Below, piece by piece: positions 15,129 through 22,029 of a stretch of 64,000 nucleotides of DNA. The notes under the pieces are model-generated. The model worked only from the letters and a program-made list of their open reading frames with translations, searched no databases and was not told the DNA's origin. Source of the stretch: Acetobacteraceae bacterium (lineage in GTDB: Bacteria; Pseudomonadota; Alphaproteobacteria; Acetobacterales; Acetobacteraceae); NCBI GenBank assembly GCA_027482245.1, contig JAIXWG010000026.1, positions 48,554 through 112,553 of the forward strand. Reading direction: 5' to 3'. How positions within the stretch are numbered: the first letter of the stretch is position 1; each line of letters starts with the position of its first letter. Both the position numbers and the translations under genes were made by a program.

Positions 15129-17183
15129 ATGCTGCTGCGATCCCGCATCCTGCTGCTCTTCGCCCTCGCCATGGCGCTCGTCGCGGCCTCCGTCGCCGTG
15201 CCCGCCTGGCTCGTGCTGCGCGATGGCCAGGACCGCGCCGCGGGCCTGCGCGCCGCGCTGCAATCGGCCACGCTGAACGAGGCCGTGGAGCGTGCCGCGG
15301 CGCCGCTCGTCGCCTCGCTCCGCGCCGCCGTGGCGGATGACGCGCTGCTGGTGGCGCGCGGCACCAATGACGAATCCGCCCTGCGCCAGCGGCTCGCGGC
15401 GCTGCGGGCGGAGCTGGGGCTGGAAGGCCCGGCCGCGCGCATCGACCTGGTCGGCGCACAGGGGCAGCTGCTGGCGGCGGCGCCGGCGGTGGCGGAGCCG
15501 CTGGCGAGCGGCGCTTCCGCCCTGCAGCGCGACCTCGGCCGCGATGGCCTTTCCGCGCGGTTCGAGGCGACGGCGGAAGGCGCGATGCTGCTGGTCGTCA
15601 GCCTGCGCATGGGCACGTCGGACCTGATCTCCGCCAGCATGCCGGCGGAGGCGGCGCTGGATCGCGTGGCGCGGCAGATGGGTGCGGAATTGATGCTGCG
15701 GGACCGGCAGGGCCGCGCGGTCTTCGCCACCGATGCGGTGCTGCGCGACGATGCGACGCGGCTGCGGGAAGGTCAGTCCGTCACGCTCGGCGGTCGCATC
15801 TTCCGTGTGGAGGCAACGCCCCTCGACAATTCCGCGGGCGCGCGCGTGGGCCAGGTGCTGGTGCTGGTGGATGCGACGGCGGAGACGCAGTCGCGCCAGC
15901 TGCTGCTGCTGCTGGCCGGCGCGCTGCTGGTGGTGGCGGGCGCCGTCACCTGCGGGCTGCTCTACCGCGTCATCCGCGACGCGATCGATCCGCTCAGCGA
16001 ACTCGCGCGCGCGCTGCAGGCGGTGGCGGGGGGCGACATCTTCGCCTCCGCCGCCATCGCGGAGCGGCGCGACGAGGTCGGCGCCATCCAGGCGGCGCTG
16101 GAGGCGCTGCGCAGCAACACCCTGGCGCTCGATCGCCTGCAGACCAGCAACCGCCTCTCCGCCCTGCGGGAACGCGCGCTGATCGGGCAGGAGATCGCGC
16201 GCCTGACCGCCGTGCTGGACGGGCCGGAGCGGGAGGAGATCCTGGGGCTGCTGAAGGGGGAGGGCGCGGCGCTCGGCCCCGCCTTCGCGCGGCTGTCGGG
16301 CCATGTCGTGCAGCAGCACCAGGCGATGGCGACGCTGCTGGAGGAACGCACGCGCGACCTCGCCTTGGTGCGCCAGGCGCTGGAGGAACGCACCCAGCTG
16401 AACCGGATGCGGGAGGAGCTGGACGTCGCGCGGCGCCTGCAGCTTTCCTCCGTGCCGACGGTCTTCCCGAACCGGCCGACCTTCCGCCTGCATGCGGCGA
16501 TGGTGCCGGCGAAGGAAGTGGGCGGCGATTTCTGCGACTTCGTCATGCTGGATGATCATCGCCTGGCGCTGCTGATCGGCGATGCCTCCGGCAAGGGCGT
16601 GCATGCCGCCATCTTCATCGCCATGGCGCGCAGCCTGCTGCGCGCGGCCATCGGCCGCGGCGCGAGCCCCGCGGAGGCGCTGGCCCAGGCCAATGACGTG
16701 CTGTCCACCGACAACCCGACGATGATGTTCGCCACCGTCTTCGCCGCCGTGCTGGATTGCCGCACGGGCCTGCTGACCTACGCCAATGCCGGCCACAACC
16801 CGCCCCGCCGCCGCGGCGTGACGGGAGAGGCGGAGCTGCCGGTGGATCGCGGCATCGCGCTGGGCGTCATGGACGGGATGGAGTTCACCGACCAGCAGGC
16901 GGTGCTGGATGCCGGCGACATGGTGCTGATGTTCACCGATGGCGTCACGGAAGCCGTGGCGCCGGGCGACATCCTGTTCGGCGATGACCGCCTGGCCGCC
17001 ATCATGGCCGACACGGCGCTCGAAGCCCCCGCGCAGCTCGTCGAAGCGGTGGCGCGGGGGGTGGAGGCCTTCGCGGATACGGAACCGCAGGCCGACGACA
17101 TCACCATGCTGGCGCTGCACTGGCGCGGCCATGCGGCCCTGCTGCCGGCGCCGCCGCCGGCGGAGGCACTCGCCTGCGCGTGA
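15129..17183 (+). CDS. membrane SpoIIE-type PP2C phosphatase with HAMP domain
   Basis: This 684-residue protein has a span near residues 7-28, a long periplasmic sensor to about 255, a second span (LLLLLAGALLVVAGAVTCGL), HAMP near 281-335, a coiled coil, and a SpoIIE/RsbU phosphatase domain from about residue 455. The phosphatase metal-site motifs are all present: AKEVGGDFCDF, LIGDASGKGVHAA, MFTDGVTEA and QADDITML. RsbU-type enzymes dephosphorylate STAS anti-sigma-antagonists; no STAS protein or anti-sigma kinase is found within this window. It is the last gene of the sensory operon, four bases after the binding protein and 160 bases before the double-glycine protein. Confidence 0.9.
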   Translation: MLLRSRILLLFALAMALVAASVAVPAWLVLRDGQDRAAGLRAALQSATLNEAVERAAAPLVASLRAAVADDALLVARGTNDESALRQRLAALRAELGLEGPAARIDLVGAQGQLLAAAPAVAEPLASGASALQRDLGRDGLSARFEATAEGAMLLVVSLRMGTSDLISASMPAEAALDRVARQMGAELMLRDRQGRAVFATDAVLRDDATRLREGQSVTLGGRIFRVEATPLDNSAGARVGQVLVLVDATAETQSRQLLLLLAGALLVVAGAVTCGLLYRVIRDAIDPLSELARALQAVAGGDIFASAAIAERRDEVGAIQAALEALRSNTLALDRLQTSNRLSALRERALIGQEIARLTAVLDGPEREEILGLLKGEGAALGPAFARLSGHVVQQHQAMATLLEERTRDLALVRQALEERTQLNRMREELDVARRLQLSSVPTVFPNRPTFRLHAAMVPAKEVGGDFCDFVMLDDHRLALLIGDASGKGVHAAIFIAMARSLLRAAIGRGASPAEALAQANDVLSTDNPTMMFATVFAAVLDCRTGLLTYANAGHNPPRRRGVTGEAELPVDRGIALGVMDGMEFTDQQAVLDAGDMVLMFTDGVTEAVAPGDILFGDDRLAAIMADTALEAPAQLVEAVARGVEAFADTEPQADDITMLALHWRGHAALLPAPPPAEALACA

Positions 17184-17343
17184 TCGGGCGCGCGGTCGCG
17201 GAGATGGCCGCCACTTAACCGTCGCGCAACCCACAATCGTCTATCGTCCGGATGTCCGCAGGATGCGGTCTATGCCGGGGCGCCGAGGTCATGACGGCCA
17301 TGGCGCCCTCCATCGCTTCCATCCTGACAGGGAATCCGCATCG

Positions 17344-18456
17344 ATGAACGCCGTCACCAAGCCTGCCTTCGTGGAGCTGGACGACAACATGCTCGCCGCG
17401 GTCGTCGGCGGCAGCGGTGCCGTGCAGTCCAGCACGCAGGCCGGCGACGGGCAGGAGGATGATGTCGAATACGGCGTCTCCATCACCGGGCCGGTGGTGA
17501 AGTCCGGCAGCGCGGGCGTCGGCGCCATGACGTCGGTGTCCACGGCAATCGGCGGCGTGAAGGTGAATGGCGCGGCCGGCGCCTTCGCGGGCGGCAGCTA
17601 CGAGGTGACGATGACGGGCGTCGGCGCCTCCGCCGGCGCGGGCGCCTTCGCCACCATCAGCGGCAGCAAGACGGAGGGCAACGTCACCACCACCGTCACG
17701 GCCGAAGTCGCCTCTGGCGTCATGGTGGGCGCGCAGGTCGGCGCGACCGGCAGCTCGGTTTCCGGCGTCGCGGGCATCGGCGGCACGGTCAGCGTGACGG
17801 TGGAGACGGAGCACAAGCTGGGCAGCGGCGTCACCGCCACCACCGGCACCACGGTCGAGGCCGGCGTGAAGGCGGGCGTCGAGGGGCAGATGAGCGTCGG
17901 CATCACCGGCGTGAAGGCGGATGCGGGCGTCATGGCCGGCGCCTACTACTCCGTCACCGCGCAGGGCACCATCGGCACCAAGGAAGTCTCCGGCACCGGT
18001 TCCGCCGGCTATGTCGATCCGGGCTCGGCCGGCGTCGGCCTCAACGGCACCGCGGCGCTGGACAAGGGCAAGATCACGCTCGGCATCGGGGGCGAGGCCG
18101 CGGTCGGCATCGGCGGCCTGAACGCGGGCATGAGCGTGAGCGTGGACACCAAGGCCGTGGCCGCCACCGGTGAGAAGGTCGGCCTGGCCACCGGCGACGC
18201 CGCCATCAAGGCCGCGGCGGATGCGAAGGCGCTGGCCGACAAGGTCGCCGCCGACAAGGCGGCCGCGGATGCCAAGGCAGCCGCCGAGAAGGCGGCGGCC
18301 GAGGCGCGGGCGCAGGCCGAGAAGGCCGCGGCGGAAGCCCGCGCGGCGGCGGAGAAGGCGGCGGCAGATGCCGCCAAGGCCGCGCAGGATGTGGCGAACA
18401 AGGCCAAGAGCACGGCCAAGAGCGTGGGCAAGAAGATCCGGCGCCTCTTCCGCTGA
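17344..18456 (+). CDS. 370-residue double-glycine leader protein, probable export substrate
   Basis: Residues 1-23 are a classic cleavable leader: acidic/hydrophobic ELDDNMLAAV ending in VGG, with cleavage expected before Ser24. Residues 24-270 are extremely rich in Gly, Ala, Val, Thr and Ser with alternating small and hydrophobic residues, suggesting beta-strand stacking or glycine zippers; three YEV/YYSV-like segments break the pattern. Residues 284-350 are an Ala/Lys/Glu heptad-like helix as in LEA or TolA proteins. The tail GKKIRRLFR is strongly basic. There are no cysteines and no RTX nonapeptides. The gene sits directly before an HlyD and two NHLM-type ABC exporters, one with a C39 peptidase, so leader removal and export are likely. 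The mature size, about 347 residues, is far above usual bacteriocins. The function may be surface aggregate, toxin or adhesin. Confidence 0.75.
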   Translation: MNAVTKPAFVELDDNMLAAVVGGSGAVQSSTQAGDGQEDDVEYGVSITGPVVKSGSAGVGAMTSVSTAIGGVKVNGAAGAFAGGSYEVTMTGVGASAGAGAFATISGSKTEGNVTTTVTAEVASGVMVGAQVGATGSSVSGVAGIGGTVSVTVETEHKLGSGVTATTGTTVEAGVKAGVEGQMSVGITGVKADAGVMAGAYYSVTAQGTIGTKEVSGTGSAGYVDPGSAGVGLNGTAALDKGKITLGIGGEAAVGIGGLNAGMSVSVDTKAVAATGEKVGLATGDAAIKAAADAKALADKVAADKAAADAKAAAEKAAAEARAQAEKAAAEARAAAEKAAADAAKAAQDVANKAKSTAKSVGKKIRRLFR

Positions 18457-18465
18457 TCCCGGGCG

Positions 18466-18490
18466 GGGCGTGGCCTTCGCGGCCGCGCCC
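18466..18490 (+). promoter_or_regulatory. stable hairpin between substrate and exporter genes
   Basis: GGGCGTGGCC (18466-18475) pairs with GGCCGCGCCC (18481-18490) over ten pairs with one G-U wobble and a TTCGC loop. It starts ten bases after the stop of the double-glycine protein. No U-tract follows, so it could be a partial terminator or a 3' stability element giving more substrate than exporter mRNA, a common layout in bacteriocin operons. This is an inference from position and structure. Confidence 0.45.
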
Positions 18491-18552
18491 TGTCCGTCAT
18501 CGCCCCGCCTGCCACTGCCTCATCGCTGCACCCCCCGCGCGGAACCACGCCC

Positions 18553-19884
18553 ATGGAAAACCCCGGCAAGACCCCGCTGTTCCGGGCCGAGGCCGTTGCC
18601 GCGGCCACTTCCGTCACCACCGTGGACGATGCGCTGGAAGTGGTGCCGCCGCCGCTGAAGATCCTGTGGGGCGTGCTGGGCGCGCTGACCATTGGGCTGA
18701 TCGGCTGGTCGGCCATCACCAACGTGCCGGTGAAGGTCAATGGCCAGGGCATCCTGCTCTCGGCCGGTGGGCTCACCGACATCGTCTCCGACACCGAGGG
18801 GCGCGTCGTCGAATTCGCCGCGCGGCCCGGGGACCTCGTCACCGCCGGCAGTGTCGTCGCCGTGGTGGACCAGGCGGAGCTGCGCCTGCAGCTCGCCGCC
18901 GCGGAGGGCGAGTTGCGGGATGCGGAGACGGCGCGCAGCGAGATGCGCCGCTTCCAGGACCGGGAAGCCGCGGCGGATCGTGCCTGGCGCGCGGCGCGGG
19001 ATGAGGGCCTGTCCCGCAGCCTGCGCGCCGCGCAGGATCGCCTGCGCCTGCTGACGGAACGCGAAGGCGTGGTGCGGGACCTGGCGGACCGGTCGCTGGC
19101 CACGCGCGACCGCGCGATCGGTGCGCAGATCGAGCTGTTCGGCGTGCGCGACCAGATCGAATCGCTGCAGAACGAACGCCGCGTGCTGGAGATGGACGCG
19201 ATGATGCGCCAGACCCAGCGGGAGCGTGACCTGCTGACGGCGGACCAGCGCGTGGCGACGGCCGACCGCCAGGTGACGACGCTGGGCGAGCGCATCCAGC
19301 GCATGGGCGCCGTGCGGTCGCCCTTCGATGGCCGCGTGGTGGAGACGAAGGCCAATGTCGGCCAGGTGGTGAACCGCGGCGGCCCGCTGCTGACGCTGGT
19401 GCGCAGCGATACCGATGCGGGATCGGGCCCGCTGATGGGCCTGGTCTATGTCGGCGCGCAGGACGGCAAGAAGCTGCAGCCGGGCATGGTGGTGGAACTG
19501 TCCCCCGCCACGGCGCCGTCGCAGGAATACGGCTTCCTGCGCGGCCGCGTGCTGCGCGTGGCGGATACGCCGGCCAGCAGCGCGGGCATGCTGCGCACGC
19601 TGCAGAACGATGCGCTGGTTTCCGAATTCCAGCGCAACCAGCGCACGCTGTTCGAGGTGAACATCGCGCTCGACCATGATGCGCGCGGCCGCCATGTCTG
19701 GTCCGGCGGCAATGGCCCGGCCTTCACGATCGAGGGTGGCACGCCCGCCACCATGCAGGCGACGGTGCGCCAGGTGCGCATGATCGCGCTCGGCCTGCCC
19801 GCCCTGCAGCGCTGGCTGGGGGAGGATGTGCGCAGCCCGCATGAGGCGGCCGCGGCCCCCGCCACCACCGTCGCGCAGCGGTGA
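18553..19884 (+). CDS. HlyD-type adaptor of NHLM-like export system
   Basis: This 443-residue protein has a cytoplasmic start with LFRAEAVAAA, one span (VLGALTIGLIGWSAITNVP), the first lipoyl half near VVEFAARPGDLVTAGSVVAVV, a long coiled coil (residues 110-240) and the second half MGAVRSPFDGRVVETKANVG, followed by beta-barrel strands. The LFR...DDALE start and overall size match the HlyD protein of nitrile-hydratase-leader microcin (NHLM) export cassettes. It would bridge the inner-membrane ABC exporter to the periplasm or outer membrane. It overlaps the next gene by four bases if GTG 19881 is used. Confidence 0.88.
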   Translation: MENPGKTPLFRAEAVAAATSVTTVDDALEVVPPPLKILWGVLGALTIGLIGWSAITNVPVKVNGQGILLSAGGLTDIVSDTEGRVVEFAARPGDLVTAGSVVAVVDQAELRLQLAAAEGELRDAETARSEMRRFQDREAAADRAWRAARDEGLSRSLRAAQDRLRLLTEREGVVRDLADRSLATRDRAIGAQIELFGVRDQIESLQNERRVLEMDAMMRQTQRERDLLTADQRVATADRQVTTLGERIQRMGAVRSPFDGRVVETKANVGQVVNRGGPLLTLVRSDTDAGSGPLMGLVYVGAQDGKKLQPGMVVELSPATAPSQEYGFLRGRVLRVADTPASSAGMLRTLQNDALVSEFQRNQRTLFEVNIALDHDARGRHVWSGGNGPAFTIEGGTPATMQATVRQVRMIALGLPALQRWLGEDVRSPHEAAAAPATTVAQR

Positions 19885-22025
19885 CGCCCATGCGCACGCC
19901 GACCATCCTGCAGGTGGAGGCCGCGGAGTGCGGCGCCGCCGCGCTCGGCATCATCGCCGCGCATCACGGGCTGTGGCTGACGCTGGAGGATCTGCGCGCG
20001 CGCTGCGGCGTCTCCCGCGACGGCAGCAAGGCGCAGCATGTCGTGGCCGCGGCGCGGGAACTGGGGTTCGAGGTGCGCGCCGTGCGCGCGGAGCCGGAGG
20101 CGCTGGGCGAGGCCGAATGCCCCGCCATCCTGCATTGGGGCATGGACCATTTCCTGGTGCTGGAGGGAAGGCGCGGCGGGCAATGGTGCCTGAACGATCC
20201 CGCGCGGGGCCGGCGCCGCGTCGATGACCGGGAATTGCGGCGCCAGTTCAGCGGCATCCTCATCATGCTGAAGCCGGGCCCGGCCTTCCAGCGCGGCGGC
20301 AGCGCGCCGAGTGCGCTGCGCGGGCTGGCGGATCGCCTGAAGGGCGGCAGCGCGGCGGTCTGGCTCGCCATCGGGATCAGCCTGATGCTGGCGGTGCCCG
20401 GCGTGCTGCAGCCGAGCTTCCGGCAGGTCTTCCTGGATCGCATCATGTCGGCCGGCGTCATCGCCTGGCTCTGGCCCATCGTGTTGGCCATCTTCGGCGT
20501 CGGGCTCTTCGCCGCGATCGGCACCTGGATGCAGAAGACACTGCAGCACAACCTGGAAACGCGCGTCGCCGTGCGCGGCGGCATCGAGTTCATGGAGCGC
20601 GTGCTGCGCCTGCCGCTGTCCTTCTACGGGCAGCGCGGCGCGGCGGGGATCGCGGACCGCGTCATGCTGAACGACCGCGTCGCCGGCACGGTGGCGCGGG
20701 AGATCGGCGGCACCATGCTCGCCCTCGTCATGGCGGTCACCTATTTCGCGGTGCTGGTGCTGTTCGATTGGCGGCTCGGCCTGGTCTCCGCGCTCGGCGC
20801 CGCGACGCTCGGCCTCGCGCTGCTCGCGCTCTCGGCCCGGCTGCGGGAGGATCAGCAGCGGCTGCTGAACGAGCAGGGGCTGGAGGATGCGGAGGCGAAG
20901 CAGGGGCTCCGCATGATCGACAGCTACCGCGCCAGCGGGACGGAGGCGCTGCTCTTCGACCGGCTGACGGCGCGGCGCGCACGGGCGCTGAATTTGCGGC
21001 AATCGCTGATGCTGGGGCGCGCGGCGCTGAAGCACCTGCCGGGGCTGGTCACCACCATCGCCGCGGCGGCGGCGGTCGCGGTCGGCGGCGGGCTGATCAT
21101 CGATGGGCAGATGTCGATCGGCGCGCTGGTCGCCTTCCTCTTCCTGCAATCCGCCTTCCTGGCGCCGGTCGGGCGGCTGGTGCAGCTCGGCCCGCGCATG
21201 CAGGAAGCGGGCGCCAATCTCCGCCTGCTGGACGACACGCTGCGCCACCCGCTGTCCGAGGAATTTTCCAACGCGCTGCCCGCGCCGCGGCTGATCCGGC
21301 GCCTGGCCGGCAAGGTGGAGCTGCGCGACGTCAGCTTCGGGCATTCGCGCCGCGCGGTGCCGCTGATCACCGACGTCTCGCTGACCATCGAGCCGGGGGA
21401 GCGCGTCGGCATCGTCGGCGCCTCCGGTTCGGGAAAATCCACGCTCGCCCTGCTGGCGGCGGGGCTGCATGAGCCCTGGTCGGGCCAGGTGCTGCTGGAC
21501 GACAGGCCGATCCGCGACATCCCCCGCGCCGTGCTGCGGCAGAGCGTGCAGGTGGTGGACCAGAACGGCTTCCTGTTCACCGGCACGGTCCGCGACAACA
21601 TCGCGATGTGGGACCAGACCGTGTCGGAGGAACGGCTGCACGCCGCGGCGCGCGACGCCGTCATCCACGACTTCATCCTCGACCGGCGCGAGGGCTACGC
21701 CTTTCCCGTGACCGGCGGCGGGCTGAACCTGTCCGGTGGCCAGCGCGCGCGGATCGAGATCGCCCGCGCCCTGGTGCAGGATCCGCGCATCCTGGTCTTC
21801 GACGAAGCGACCGCCGCGCTGGATGACGAGACGGAGGCCGAACTGCTCTCCAACATCCGTCGCCGTGGCGCGACGATGCTGGTCATCGCGCATCGCCTGG
21901 CGCCGCTCCGCGACTGCGACCGCGTGGTGGTGATGGAGCGCGGCCGGATCGTGGAGATGGGCCCGCCCGGGGAGCTCGCGGCCCGCCGCGGCGCCTTCGC
22001 GCGGCTGATGCTGCAGGAGGCCTGA
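19881..22025 (+). CDS. C39 peptidase / ABC exporter of NHLM type (ABC1)
   Basis: The 714-residue protein has an N-terminal C39 peptidase: TPTILQVEAAECGAAALG with Gln11 and catalytic Cys17, His90 in GMDHFLVLEG and Asp106 in CLNDPARG. Such domains cut after GG leaders in the cytoplasm during export. About six membrane spans (residues 160-430) precede the ATPase with Walker A GASGSGKST, signature LSGGQRAR and Walker B ILVFDEAT. The TPT-LQ-E start is usual for NHLM ABC1. All catalytic residues are intact. GTG 19881 gives GTGA overlap with HlyD; ATG 19890 is the alternative start. Confidence 0.92.
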   Translation: MTPMRTPTILQVEAAECGAAALGIIAAHHGLWLTLEDLRARCGVSRDGSKAQHVVAAARELGFEVRAVRAEPEALGEAECPAILHWGMDHFLVLEGRRGGQWCLNDPARGRRRVDDRELRRQFSGILIMLKPGPAFQRGGSAPSALRGLADRLKGGSAAVWLAIGISLMLAVPGVLQPSFRQVFLDRIMSAGVIAWLWPIVLAIFGVGLFAAIGTWMQKTLQHNLETRVAVRGGIEFMERVLRLPLSFYGQRGAAGIADRVMLNDRVAGTVAREIGGTMLALVMAVTYFAVLVLFDWRLGLVSALGAATLGLALLALSARLREDQQRLLNEQGLEDAEAKQGLRMIDSYRASGTEALLFDRLTARRARALNLRQSLMLGRAALKHLPGLVTTIAAAAAVAVGGGLIIDGQMSIGALVAFLFLQSAFLAPVGRLVQLGPRMQEAGANLRLLDDTLRHPLSEEFSNALPAPRLIRRLAGKVELRDVSFGHSRRAVPLITDVSLTIEPGERVGIVGASGSGKSTLALLAAGLHEPWSGQVLLDDRPIRDIPRAVLRQSVQVVDQNGFLFTGTVRDNIAMWDQTVSEERLHAAARDAVIHDFILDRREGYAFPVTGGGLNLSGGQRARIEIARALVQDPRILVFDEATAALDDETEAELLSNIRRRGATMLVIAHRLAPLRDCDRVVVMERGRIVEMGPPGELAARRGAFARLMLQEA

Positions 22026-22029
22026 CGCC

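Noticed and set aside
17344..18456. RTX-type secreted toxin
   Set aside because: There are no GGxGxD nonapeptides, and the leader is N-terminal GG, not a C-terminal signal.
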